Below the pieces are notes generated by a model. It saw nothing but the letters and a program-made list of their open reading frames with translations. It was not told where the DNA came from and made no database searches. Positions 54,165 through 63,195 of a stretch of 64,000 nucleotides of DNA are shown here, piece by piece. The DNA is from Alphaproteobacteria bacterium (GTDB lineage: Bacteria; Pseudomonadota; Alphaproteobacteria; JAAEOK01), in assembly GCA_024244705.1 (NCBI GenBank), contig JAAEOK010000018.1, positions 1 through 64,000 of the forward strand, written 5' to 3'. How positions within the stretch are numbered: the first letter of the stretch is position 1; every line of letters starts with the position of its first letter. The position numbers were made by a program, and so were the translations under genes.

Positions 54165-54791
54165 TCATTCTACGACCCTCTCGGCTTCGGCCGGAGACCG
54201 GGCGAGGCCGGTGCCGATCATCGAGTCGCGGGTTACCAGCTCGGCCAGTTCCGCCTCACCGAGATGGCCGCTGCCTTGGGGGCGCATCGGAATGACGAGA
54301 TAGCGCAGCTCGGCGGTACTGTCCCAGACCCGGATCACGGTTTCCTTCGGCAGTTCGACACCGAATTCACCAAGGACGCCACGCGGGTCGATCACCACGC
54401 GCGACCGATAGGGCGCCGACTTGTACCACACCGGCGGCAGGCCGAGCACCGGCCACGGGTAACAGGAGCACAAGGTGCAGACGACCATGTTGTGGACGTC
54501 GGTCGTGTTCTCCAGAGCGACCATATCCTCGCCCTGGCGGCCACTAAACCCAAGGTCGGCGATCGCCGCGGTGGCATCTTCGAGCAACCAGTCGCGATAG
54601 GCCGGGTCGGACCACGCCCGTGCGACCACCCGGGCGCCGTTGCGCGGACCGACCCTGTTTTCGTAGGTGTCGATCAGTTCGTCGAGGGCCGCCGGGTCGA
54701 CCAGGCCTTTTTCAACGAGCAACGATTCGAGGGCGCGGACCCGCAACTCGGTGTCGCTCAGCGGGCGGTTGTGATGGTCGTGCTTTGCCAT
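54165..54791 (-). CDS. nthA: Nitrile hydratase alpha subunit, cobalt type
   Basis: A 208-residue alpha subunit. The metal claw is [11 protein letters not shown], with Cys105, Cys108, Ser109 and Cys110. The Thr between the first two Cys marks the cobalt type (iron types have Ser). [16 protein letters not shown] and the C-terminal RDSMIGTG are typical. It hydrates nitriles to amides, with Cys108 and Cys110 expected to be oxidised. It is the first gene of the nitrile hydratase run and is divergent from the TPP enzyme pair. The thiocyanate hydrolase gamma subunit is related and cannot be excluded as its function. Confidence 0.88.
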   Translation of the reverse strand: MAKHDHHNRPLSDTELRVRALESLLVEKGLVDPAALDELIDTYENRVGPRNGARVVARAWSDPAYRDWLLEDATAAIADLGFSGRQGEDMVALENTTDVHNMVVCTLCSCYPWPVLGLPPVWYKSAPYRSRVVIDPRGVLGEFGVELPKETVIRVWDSTAELRYLVIPMRPQGSGHLGEAELAELVTRDSMIGTGLARSPAEAERVVE

Positions 54792-54954
54792 GGGCCGGTA
54801 CTCGCGTCGTCGAACCGCCGAATTCTACGGCGAGAGCGGGTCGGTTCCAAGCGCGGTATGCGGTTTGGGATTGTTGCTCCCGCCGATCTCGCATACATCT
54901 TGTGGACCATGACGACGAACCCCGTGCGATCACGATATTCGTAGGTCCGATTCG

Positions 54955-55488
54955 ATGGACAATGCCGAGACCGCCGCCGAGTCCTGGTCGGACCCCACCT
55001 ATAACGAGCTCACACGGCGCGGCGTTCGCCATGTGGTCTACGTTCCCGATGCCGGACTGTCGCGGCTGATCGACCGTGCGGTCGCCGATGACCGGGTCGA
55101 GAATGTCGTGCTGACCACCGAGCAAGAGGGCATCGGCTATCTCTGCGGTGCCTGGCTCGGCGGCGATCGGGGCGTGCTGCTGATGCAGAGCAGCGGCGTC
55201 GGCAACTGCGTCAATACCCTTGGGCTCGTCCAAAGTGGCCGGTTTCCATTCCTCGCCCTGGTGACCATGCGCGGCGAGTGGGCGGAATTCAATCCGTGGC
55301 AGGTGCCGATGGGTCAGGCGACCGGGCGTGTCCTCGAGGCGATGGGCGTGATCGTTCAACGCGCCGATCGGCCGGAAGAGGTCGCCGAAATCGTCGCCGC
55401 GGCCGCCGACCACGCTTTCGGGGGCGACCAAGCGGTCGCCGTGCTGCTGTCGCAGCGCCTGATCGGCCGCAAGGTATGGACGCAATGA
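54955..55488 (+). CDS. TPP-dependent decarboxylase, subunit alpha (sulfopyruvate/phosphonopyruvate type)
   Basis: A 177-residue protein equal to the N-terminal PYR domain of TPP enzymes. VVYVPDAGLSRLIDRA and the catalytic Glu in LTTEQEGIGYLCGAWLGG are clear. LLMQSSGVGNCVNTLG follows. It corresponds to ComD or the first half of phosphonopyruvate decarboxylase. The stop overlaps the ATG of the next gene (ATGA). The pair would form one active site between two subunits. Confidence 0.83.
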   Translation: MDNAETAAESWSDPTYNELTRRGVRHVVYVPDAGLSRLIDRAVADDRVENVVLTTEQEGIGYLCGAWLGGDRGVLLMQSSGVGNCVNTLGLVQSGRFPFLALVTMRGEWAEFNPWQVPMGQATGRVLEAMGVIVQRADRPEEVAEIVAAAADHAFGGDQAVAVLLSQRLIGRKVWTQ

Positions 55489-56096
55489 CGCCTTCCATCG
55501 ACCCGCATCCGGCGCTGGAGCGCCGCGATGTCGTCGCTCGGTTGCTGCGCGACCGCGGCGATCTGCTCGTCGTGACCGGACTCGGTGCCGCGACCTACGA
55601 CGCCGCTGCCGCCGGCGACGATGCGGCCAATTTCTATCTCTGGGGCGCCATGGGCAGCGCCGCCACGGTCGGGCTCGGATTGGCGGTTGCGTGTCCCGAC
55701 CGGGCGGTTTTGGTGCTGACCGGCGACGGCGAGATGCTGATGGGGCTGGGCGCGCTGGCGACCATAGGGGTCCGCCGACCGGCCAACTTGACCATTGCCG
55801 TTCTCGACAATCGGCTTTTCGGCGAAACCGGCAGGCAACCCAGCCATACTGCCGACGGCGTGAGTCTGACCGCGGTGGCCGAGGCCTGCGGCTTCGCCTG
55901 GGTGGGCGATGTGCGCGATAATGGTGCCGTTGCCGAATTGCGCGAGCGGCTCCATTCCCTGGATGCCGGTGCTCGCTTCGCGCAAATCCACATCGGCGGG
56001 GGTATGCTGGAACGGGTGCTGCCGCCGCGCGACGGCGCGGTTCTGAAAAACCGCTTTCGAGCGGCGGTCTCGCCGGCCGGAGGTCGACCGCGATGA
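55485..56096 (+). CDS. TPP-dependent decarboxylase, subunit beta (sulfopyruvate/phosphonopyruvate type)
   Basis: A 203-residue PP domain. The TPP/Mg motif runs from GDGEMLMGLGALATIG to AVLDNRLFGETGRQPSH. LWGAMGSAATVGLGLAVAC matches the ComE/phosphonopyruvate decarboxylase group. Decarboxylation of sulfopyruvate would give sulfoacetaldehyde, and of phosphonopyruvate the phosphono analogue. The start at 55485 (ATGA) or the ATG at 55476 are both possible. No coenzyme M or phosphonate genes are nearby, so the substrate is open. Confidence 0.83.
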   Translation: MTPSIDPHPALERRDVVARLLRDRGDLLVVTGLGAATYDAAAAGDDAANFYLWGAMGSAATVGLGLAVACPDRAVLVLTGDGEMLMGLGALATIGVRRPANLTIAVLDNRLFGETGRQPSHTADGVSLTAVAEACGFAWVGDVRDNGAVAELRERLHSLDAGARFAQIHIGGGMLERVLPPRDGAVLKNRFRAAVSPAGGRPR

Positions 56097-56131
56097 CGGC
56101 GCGGCACGAACAACGGGAAGGAGGGTGACCC

Positions 56132-56560
56132 ATGACCAACGAAACCTCGGTTGAACGGCGCACCGGGCATTGCCTATGCGAGGCGGTGCGTTACGAAATC
56201 AACGGCCCCATTCGGCCTGTGGTGATCTGTCATTGCTCGCAATGTCTGCGCACCCACGGCCACTACGCTGCCTATACCGGGGTCCCCCGCGAATATGTCG
56301 CGATCGATGGCGAGGATCACGTCGCCTGGTACCGCTCTTCCGAAATCGCGCGCCGGGGCTTTTGCCGGGTTTGCGGCAGCCGCCTGTTCTGGGATCGCGA
56401 CGGTGCGGATTATATCGCGATCGCCGCCGGCACACTCGACCCGCCGACCGGGGTGCATTCGATCGCCCACATTTTCGTCGACGATAAATCGGATTACTAC
56501 GAGCTGGAGGATAGCCTCGAACAACGGGCCCGGGGATATGGCGAGCGACCGCCCGACTAG
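56132..56560 (+). CDS. GFA family glutathione-dependent formaldehyde-activating-like protein
   Basis: A 142-residue protein with the zinc-binding pattern of the GFA/CENP-V fold: GHCLCEAVRYEI, then ICHCSQCLRTHGHY and GFCRVCGSRLFW. GFA proteins catalyse or assist glutathione-formaldehyde adduct formation, but many are uncharacterised. GGAGG lies a few nt before the ATG. It follows the decarboxylase pair by 35 nt and may be co-transcribed. Confidence 0.87.
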   Translation: MTNETSVERRTGHCLCEAVRYEINGPIRPVVICHCSQCLRTHGHYAAYTGVPREYVAIDGEDHVAWYRSSEIARRGFCRVCGSRLFWDRDGADYIAIAAGTLDPPTGVHSIAHIFVDDKSDYYELEDSLEQRARGYGERPPD

Positions 56561-56742
56561 GTCGTGGGCCTGTAAAGGGTTGGGGTTCGCGAGGCCGCAC
56601 CTGTCCGCTCCGGAACGTGCTTGGGCCAGTCAGGTTGCGGCAGCGTTCGTCGTGAACGAGCGCCAGGCGGTCAATGGCGACATGCCAAATGCTGTGCCAA
56701 GGTGAATTTACAGCACATGATCCAAATCGGATATTCTAGGCC

Positions 56743-57519
56743 ATGAAAGCCCACATCTTACTTGCCCACCCTGAGCCGACATCATTCAACGCTCACCTGG
56801 TCGGTATCGCACAAAGAGCACTTGACGAACGCGGTTGGGCCGTTTCGGTCAGCGATCTCTATTCGATCGGGTTCGATCCGTGTGAAAGAGCGGAACACTA
56901 CGATGATCGGCAGAACCGACAACGATTTGATGTGCAAGCGGAGCAGCGGCATGCATCGGAAAACCAATCCATTCCGCTCGAAATTCGAGAGGAGCTCGGT
57001 CGCGTCGATCGAGCGGATTTGGTTATTTTTCAGTACCCGATGTGGTGGCACCTACCGCCTGCGATCCTTAAAGGTTGGTTTGATCGCGTCCTCATCTATG
57101 GCGAAGTGTACCGGAGCAATTACAGATTTGAGAAAGGTCGGTTCGTCGGGAAGAAAGCCTTGTTGTCTTTGACCGTCGGCACAAGCAGGGAAACATATGC
57201 TTACAATGGCCGAAGCGGCGACATCGATTTGTTGTTGTGGCCCATCAACTTCACGTTGGCCTATGTTGGCTTTGGAGTTCTTGAACCGCATGTCGCTTAT
57301 GGCGTTGAAGCTGGGCTGCGATATTCTGACCCCTGCGAGATCGAAGAACGCCTAGAAAAGATCCAGGAAAGATATGCGTGGCGTCTCCAGACCATCGAGA
57401 ATGACCGACCTATGTCATTCAACCGCATGAGTGAATGGGGAGCCGATGGAAGGATCAAGCCTTCCGCGCCTGTCTACAGCCCGTTCCTCAGGCACAGAGA
57501 GCAGCTTGAAATAGACTAG
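56743..57519 (+). CDS. NAD(P)H:quinone oxidoreductase (NQO1/flavodoxin-like fold)
   Basis: A 258-residue flavin enzyme. AHILLAHPEPTSFNAHLVG is the family opening, DLVIFQYPMWWHLPPAILKGW carries the flavin-binding loop, and the sequence is close to the NQO1/MdaB group. It would reduce quinones by two electrons. Its base composition looks lower in GC than its neighbours and 180 bp of unassigned sequence precede it, so acquisition by transfer is possible but unproven. The ribosome site is weak. Confidence 0.83.
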   Translation: MKAHILLAHPEPTSFNAHLVGIAQRALDERGWAVSVSDLYSIGFDPCERAEHYDDRQNRQRFDVQAEQRHASENQSIPLEIREELGRVDRADLVIFQYPMWWHLPPAILKGWFDRVLIYGEVYRSNYRFEKGRFVGKKALLSLTVGTSRETYAYNGRSGDIDLLLWPINFTLAYVGFGVLEPHVAYGVEAGLRYSDPCEIEERLEKIQERYAWRLQTIENDRPMSFNRMSEWGADGRIKPSAPVYSPFLRHREQLEID

Positions 57520-57655
57520 AGCCTGCAACGGGACACTATGGACGTTGGTTCTGCTCGTCGTGTTGACCTAGAAGTTCGTAACGCCATGTGCGAATCCGTG
57601 AAACGAACTTCCGACTTCGACAATCAGCGCAACGCCGCGTAAGGTCCCTTGCCGT

Positions 57656-58138
57656 TCAAGGAGCAAGCCGCCGGTAGGCGCCGCGATGATGGATCAGCGG
57701 CCCTGATTCTCGGTCGGCGACCGCCAACGCGACGACATGACCGACGATGATCAGATGATCGCCGGCTTCGTGGACCTGGGCCTTGCTGCATTCCAGGACG
57801 GCGATCGCCTGGGTCAGGATCGGGCAGCCGAGAGTCCAGGTCTCATAGTCCAGGTCTTGCCAATTGTCGGTCCCGACCTGCGCGAACCGCTCCGACAAAT
57901 GCGCGTGATCGTCCCCCAGTATGTTGATCGCAAAATGTTCGCAGGCGGTGAAATCGCCGAAGCGGTCGGCGTCACGGCCGAGGCAGAACAGCACCAACGG
58001 CGGGTCCAGCGAGACCGAACCAAACGAACTCGCGGTCATGCCGACCGGCCGGCCTTGCGGGTCGGCGGTCGTGACGATAGTGACCCCGCTCGCGTACCGT
58101 CCCAATGCGTTGCGAAATTCTTGGCTGGTAAAGGACAT
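57656..58138 (-). CDS. Flavin reductase family protein
   Basis: A 160-residue protein of the split-barrel flavin reductase family. GRYASGVTIVTTADPQGRPVG, then TASSFGSVSLDPPLVLFCL and CEHFAINILGDDHAHLSERF are the family core. The end, GPLIHHRGAYRRL, is typical. It supplies reduced FMN or FAD to a two-component monooxygenase, but no partner oxygenase is adjacent. It is divergent from corA. Confidence 0.9.
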   Translation of the reverse strand: MSFTSQEFRNALGRYASGVTIVTTADPQGRPVGMTASSFGSVSLDPPLVLFCLGRDADRFGDFTACEHFAINILGDDHAHLSERFAQVGTDNWQDLDYETWTLGCPILTQAIAVLECSKAQVHEAGDHLIIVGHVVALAVADRESGPLIHHRGAYRRLAP

Positions 58139-58210
58139 GGGCGACTCTGCGATCGATTTCGTGGCAGTTTACTGAAACCCGGATGGAACGGCCAAACCGA
58201 TTGAACTGCT

Positions 58211-59389
58211 ATGCCGAGAAAGAAGCACTCTCAGCGGCCTGTTGCCAAGACCCGCAATCGCGCGGGGCGCCGTGCATCCAGCCTTGTGCGCCGGTGGCAA
58301 AACAGGCATCCGGCGCCGGGGACGGCGCCCGGAACGCTGGTCGCCGATCCGAATGCCTCGATGCCGGTGATCCGTGTCACCGGCTACGGCCCCAATAATC
58401 ATTTCTCCAGGACCGTTACCAGCGTCGATGAAATTCAAACGGCTCGCGGGCAGGCGCCGATTGTCTGGGTCGATGTCCAGGGTTTGGGAGACGCCGACTT
58501 CGTTGCACGGCTCGGAGACCTTTTCGGCCTCCACCGACTCGCGCTCGAGGACGTGCTGCAATTGCAGCAGCGGCCAAAGATCGAGTCCTATGACAGCAAT
58601 GTCTTTATGATCTTGCGCCTTCCCGAACCGGGGCGGCAATTCGCCACCGAGCAAATCTCGATCTTCCTCGGCCGAAACTTCGTCATCACCTGCCAAGAGC
58701 ATCCCGGCGACTGCTTCGACCCGGTACGCACGCGCCTCGTCGATGCGCACGGTCGTTTACGGATCCGCGGCGCCGATTATCTTGCCTATGCCCTCATCGA
58801 TGCCACGATCGACGCCTATTTCCCCGTTCTCGAGGTATTCGGCGAGAGGGTCGATGAGCTCGAGCAGGAAGTTCTCGAGTCGAACCGGGAGTCCCTGGTC
58901 GAGGACGTCCACGACCTCAAACGAGATTTGCTGCTTGTGCGCCGGGCGATTTGGCCACACCGCGAATTGGTCAACAACATGATCCGCGACGAGCATGAAC
59001 TGGTTGAGCCGCATACGGTCATTTTTCTTCGCGATTGCTACGACCATCTCGTCCAACTGATGGATATCACCGAGACCTACCGCTAAATCGCCTCGAGCCT
59101 GGTCGACATATATCTGTCGCGGCAAAGCCAGCGCATGAACGAGGTGATGAAGGTGCTGACGATCATCGCCACCATCTTTATTCCTTTGTCGTTCATCACC
59201 GGCGTCTACGGCATGAATTTCGATCCCGCGGTTTCGCCCTGGAATATGCCCGAACTGGGCTGGTATTTCGGCTACCCCTTTGCCCTTGCGGTCATGGCGG
59301 TGATCGGCTGCGGCCTGCTGTTTTACTTTTGGCGCCGCGGCTGGATCTGGCGCGGTAAGAACGGGTCCGAGCATGCCGGGCGAAACTAG
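58211..59389 (+). pseudogene. corA: CorA-type magnesium/cobalt transporter with an in-frame stop codon
   Basis: The frame from 58211 to 59389 is continuous except for TAA at 59084-59086 (codon 292). The part before it (291 residues) is the CorA cytosolic funnel (VWVDVQGLGDADF, RLALEDVLQ, LEVFGERVDELEQEV). The part after it carries the two membrane helices, YGMNF (the GMN motif) and the C-terminal WRRGWIWR. Homologues read YREIASxLxDxYLS here, so a Glu codon became TAA by one base change. Either the gene is dead or the base is an error. A restart at ATG 59135 would give 84 residues with the GMN motif. Confidence 0.85.
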
Positions 59390-59402
59390 GGCGCGAAGCG
59401 CC

Positions 59403-61922
59403 CTAGGACGAAGCCTGATCGCTGCCTTGCCGATTGGCTTCGATGCGGTTCTCGGCGACCGCCTCGATCTTTTCCTTGAGCTCGGGGATCGTTCGCAGCA
59501 AAAGACGGAAATCGCGGGCTTCGAGGGCGAGCAACTGGCAATAGCCCTGGGAGACGACATCGGCGACGCGCGGCTGCCGAGTGAGAAGCGATAGCTCACC
59601 GAAAAACTCCCCCGATTTAAGCGCGATCGGGTTTTTCGGCAAGCGGACCTCGACCGAGCCCGATACGATAAAGTACATCGCGTTGCCAGGGGTGCCCTTC
59701 TTGATCACGCGCTCGCCGGGTACCGCGAGGTGAGGCTTCAAACAGCGTGCCACCTGGTGCAGCTGGGTGTCGTCGAGGGCACCGAACAGGGGCGCTCGGG
59801 CCAACATTTCCTTGAGCCTCAGGCCGAGATCGACTTGAGCCCTCTCTTCGAGAATGGCCCGCCGGCGATCGATGCCGCGTTCCAGGTCCGCATAGATCTC
59901 GCGCCCGATCAGCGATTCCTGCAATTGCCGCCGGTACTGTGCCTCTTCCAAGCGCAGCGCGGCCCGCTCCAAGTAGTGGTGGCGCAGTGATTGGGTATAA
60001 CTTGGATATTGCACTTCGACCGCTTCGAGCGCGGTCATGATTCCGTCGAGGCGGGCATTGATCACATCGCCCAGTTCGGCGCTGACGTCGCTTCCGAGCA
60101 GCGGCTCGATCGATTGCTTGTTGAACCGCGCCAGCTCGCGGACGACAAGCTGGGAAACGATCAGGCGCTCGAAACGATGAGAAAGGCGGATCGCCAGGGG
60201 CCGGCTCCAGCCGGTGTAGCGATGGACGCGGAGTGCGACGCGGAGGCCAAACGGAACCCGGACCGCGATACTGGTGTTCGCCTGATAGCCTTCCAGCCCC
60301 TGAATTTTTACGCGGTCGATCAGCCGGTCGGCATCGGTCACCATTCGGGTCACCATCTGGCGTGACATCGTGCCGTCGGCGTAATGCCGGAGATAGAGCT
60401 CCTTTTCCCGCGTCGCCAGCGTCAGCAGTCCGACCTGGAGACGGTCCGGCTCGGAGAGTTGGGAAATGAGGCTGTGATCGCCGTTTTCGCCGTTTCCCGA
60501 TTGCTCGTCATTGACGGCGGGTACGACATCGGCAGCCAGGACGGGATCGAAGCCGTATTCTCGTGCCACCGCCTTGACCTGTTCGTGCACTTGGCTCCGG
60601 CTCAAGGCGACCGCTCGGTCGCGCAGGGCCAGCTCCATCGGCGTCAATTGGCTGAGCCCGAGTAGATTCAGCAGCGGTTTGAGGGTCGTCGCTTGAACCA
60701 GCAAGGTGAACAGGACGAAGCCCGTCGCCAGCGTCAGGATGAACCGCTCGAGATCGTCGGGGATCTCGGGGTTCTCGTTAACCGACAACGCGAGGGTCAA
60801 TGTCAGCGCTCCACGCAACCCGCCCCACAGGATAACGGCCTTGTACTTGGGACCGACTCGGTGGGTGGCCTTGACCGCGCTGAGCAGCGGTAGCAAGCCG
60901 TAGAGCACCACCCCCCGCGCGACCAGCGCACCGGCGACGACAATGCCGATCAAAACAAGGTCTCGCCACTCGGCCTGGTTAATGACCCTGGTGGCGAACA
61001 TCGTGGCCAGGACGAAGATCAGGGAATTGGCCCAAAAATCGAGAAACTGCCAGGTCTGGACCAGCGGGTCCCAAGTTCCGGGGGTTGCCTTGGTGCGGCC
61101 GTGAACGGCGAAAGTGAATGACGCGGCGACCACCGCGACGACCCCCGAGACGTCGAAATATTGTTCGCCCAGGATGTAGCAAATGTAGGCAAGCGCGACG
61201 CTGAGCGTGATTTCGGCGACGCGCGTATTCCGCATCGCCGGCATAACCCAGCAGGTGATCCGCGCGAGAACATAGCCAAGGGCGAGCCCGCCGATGAAAT
61301 CCGTCGTCAATTGGAGCAGGCCGGCGGCAAAGTCTATCTGTTGGCCGCTGGTCAGCGTTTCCACCAGGATCGTGAATATCGCGATCGCCGCGGCGTCGTT
61401 GAGTACGCTTTCCCCGGAGATCAGGGTGGTCAACCGCCGAGGCGCGCCGAGGTCGCGGAACAGGCTAACAACGGCCGCGGGGTCGGTCGTCGCCACGATC
61501 GAACCGAGCAGGAGGCAGGTGACCAGGCTGTACTCGACGTACATCGACAGCGCGTACCCGACGGCGAGGGTGCAGACGAAGACGGCGACCACCGCCATCA
61601 CCAGGACCGCCCCGATTTCATCGATCAGCAGGCGGACATCGATGGTCAGCCCGGCGGTAAACAATAGCGGCGGAAGAAACAGGTAGAGGAAGAGCTCGGG
61701 ACTGATTCCGAGGTCCTGAAGCCCCGCGATCATGCCGCTCAGGGGCCCGAAATTGATCGGCGGATTGACCATGAACACCACCGCGCCAAAAGCGATGCCG
61801 AGGCACGCCAGGACAAGCGTGCTCGGGATCGAACGCCGCTCAGCCCACGGCTGAATCAGGCTGACCATGACCAGTACGATCATGACTGCCAGAATTGCGA
61901 AGATGGCCCCTTGAGTGCTCAT
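59403..61922 (-). CDS. CPA1-type cation:proton antiporter with a C-terminal cyclic-nucleotide-binding domain
   Basis: An 839-residue protein. The first 420 residues form 12-13 membrane segments of the NhaP-like fold, with PAAVVSLFRDLGAP and SVLNDAAAIAIFTILVETL carrying the ion-binding Asp. A long helical cytosolic part follows. The last 130 residues are a cNMP-binding domain (PGERVIKKGTPGNAMYFIVSGSVEVRL, then GEFFGELSLLTRQPR). Such fusion suggests gating by a nucleotide. A Na+ or K+/H+ exchange role is inferred from family. Confidence 0.88.
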   Translation of the reverse strand: MSTQGAIFAILAVMIVLVMVSLIQPWAERRSIPSTLVLACLGIAFGAVVFMVNPPINFGPLSGMIAGLQDLGISPELFLYLFLPPLLFTAGLTIDVRLLIDEIGAVLVMAVVAVFVCTLAVGYALSMYVEYSLVTCLLLGSIVATTDPAAVVSLFRDLGAPRRLTTLISGESVLNDAAAIAIFTILVETLTSGQQIDFAAGLLQLTTDFIGGLALGYVLARITCWVMPAMRNTRVAEITLSVALAYICYILGEQYFDVSGVVAVVAASFTFAVHGRTKATPGTWDPLVQTWQFLDFWANSLIFVLATMFATRVINQAEWRDLVLIGIVVAGALVARGVVLYGLLPLLSAVKATHRVGPKYKAVILWGGLRGALTLTLALSVNENPEIPDDLERFILTLATGFVLFTLLVQATTLKPLLNLLGLSQLTPMELALRDRAVALSRSQVHEQVKAVAREYGFDPVLAADVVPAVNDEQSGNGENGDHSLISQLSEPDRLQVGLLTLATREKELYLRHYADGTMSRQMVTRMVTDADRLIDRVKIQGLEGYQANTSIAVRVPFGLRVALRVHRYTGWSRPLAIRLSHRFERLIVSQLVVRELARFNKQSIEPLLGSDVSAELGDVINARLDGIMTALEAVEVQYPSYTQSLRHHYLERAALRLEEAQYRRQLQESLIGREIYADLERGIDRRRAILEERAQVDLGLRLKEMLARAPLFGALDDTQLHQVARCLKPHLAVPGERVIKKGTPGNAMYFIVSGSVEVRLPKNPIALKSGEFFGELSLLTRQPRVADVVSQGYCQLLALEARDFRLLLRTIPELKEKIEAVAENRIEANRQGSDQASS

Positions 61923-61982
61923 TCCGAACGCGACGTAATTGAAAATTCACGCTAGCCTAGGGGCCCACAGCAGGAAAGCGTC

Positions 61983-62225
61983 ATGTTTGGTGCGTGGTTG
62001 AAATGTGCGTGCGGCGAGGGCGTTCCCAAGCGGTCGCTGATCGTCGCCGTGATCGTCGGCACCATATTGAACCTGATCAATCAAGGCGACCACCTGCTCA
62101 ACGGCGATGCCCTCGATTGGGGCAAGATCGTGCTGACCTATTGCGTGCCGTACTGTGTCGCCACCTACGGCGCCGTGTCATTTCACATGCGACAGCTGCG
62201 CGGGCCGGAGAGCCGGGCTGGCTGA
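61983..62225 (+). CDS. NrtS-like small membrane protein
   Basis: An 80-residue protein. The two hydrophobic stretches (SLIVAVIVGTILNLINQGD, then IVLTYCVPYCVATYGAVSF) and the NLINQGD motif match the NrtS nitrate/nitrite transport family described in cyanobacteria. That name rests on motif recognition only, and a nitrate role here is untested. It is divergent from the antiporter gene. Confidence 0.72.
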   Translation: MFGAWLKCACGEGVPKRSLIVAVIVGTILNLINQGDHLLNGDALDWGKIVLTYCVPYCVATYGAVSFHMRQLRGPESRAG

Positions 62226-62261
62226 TCATGCCTGCGCCAGACGCGCGGTCGAGATATTCAG

Positions 62262-63122
62262 TCAATCGTTCCGCCGCATCAGGATCATGCAATATTGGAT
62301 CCAATCGACCAGCTTCTCGGGGTCGGCGGTTTCACCTTTGCGGCGCATACGTTCGACGCCGACAATGCGATTCCGCAGGCGACCCAAGAAGAGCCGCGAG
62401 ATCAGCGGATGACGTTGCCGCAAACGCTCGGAGAATGCGTCCGTCAATGGCAACAACAGGTCGAGGTAGAGCCGCCGCTTGTATAAGAGATTCGGCTTGA
62501 CGTTACGGGTGATGTCGACATGGCTCACCACGTCATATCCGTATTGCGCTCGCGCCGATTCGAAGGCCTGCCAAGAGAATCCGCCGCCCTGCCGCGAGTC
62601 GGCGGAGATCTTGAAATAGTCGGCGATCAGGACATGGCGGGCGCAGCCGGCAAGCTTTTCGATCGCCTGCGGCAGCGCCACGTACTGGAAGCTTTCACAA
62701 AAAATCGCCAGATCATAGGCGCGGTCCGGCGCTAGATCCTCGAACGTGCTTTCGTGGATGACGGTGCCGGCGGCGAGCTTTGTGCGGGCCAGCCGGTTTT
62801 GCTCGATCGACGGGCAGACGCAAGTGACATCGTATCCCGCGGCCTGGAGGTGGGCCGCCAGCTCACCGGTGCCGCTGCCGATATCGATGATGGATTTGAC
62901 TCCCGGCGGGATCAGCGTCACGAGCTTGTCGAGAAAGGCTCGCTGCGCCACGGCTAGATTGACCAGCGTGAGTGCTCCCGGTTGGTCGGGGTTCTCCCAA
63001 TAGCCCCAATGGAGGTAGCTGTGGCCGACCACGAATTCGCTGATCCGCGCGTAGACATCGAGCATCCGTCCCTTGGATTGGTCTTTCGCGATATGAACCT
63101 TGTTGCCGTCGGTATAGGTCAT
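62262..63122 (-). CDS. Class I SAM-dependent methyltransferase
   Basis: A 286-residue protein. The SAM motif is SIIDIGSGTGELAAHLQAAG near residue 77, followed by VTCVCPS (motif II) and LAIFCESFQYVALPQAI. A C-terminal 90 residues (DVVSHVDITRNVKP, LYLDLLLPL) resemble those of MPBQ/erythromycin-type C- and N-methyltransferases. The substrate is unknown. It lies 73 nt downstream of the MATE gene on the same strand. Confidence 0.85.
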   Translation of the reverse strand: MTYTDGNKVHIAKDQSKGRMLDVYARISEFVVGHSYLHWGYWENPDQPGALTLVNLAVAQRAFLDKLVTLIPPGVKSIIDIGSGTGELAAHLQAAGYDVTCVCPSIEQNRLARTKLAAGTVIHESTFEDLAPDRAYDLAIFCESFQYVALPQAIEKLAGCARHVLIADYFKISADSRQGGGFSWQAFESARAQYGYDVVSHVDITRNVKPNLLYKRRLYLDLLLPLTDAFSERLRQRHPLISRLFLGRLRNRIVGVERMRRKGETADPEKLVDWIQYCMILMRRND

Positions 63123-63195
63123 GTTTGGTTGGCCAATTGTGGCGGAGTTGTCCGGCCGCGAGGGCCCGAGATGTAACCGAAGGGGCGGCGCTTTG

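Noticed and set aside
57538-57642. A 34-codon frame between the quinone reductase and the flavin reductase
   Set aside because: No ribosome site, not protein-like, and it overlaps a short inverted repeat (AAGTTCGT/ACGAACTT) that could explain local structure.
59084-59086. Stop-codon readthrough or selenocysteine in corA
   Set aside because: The codon is TAA, which does not encode selenocysteine, and I see no recoding element. A single base change from GAA is simpler.
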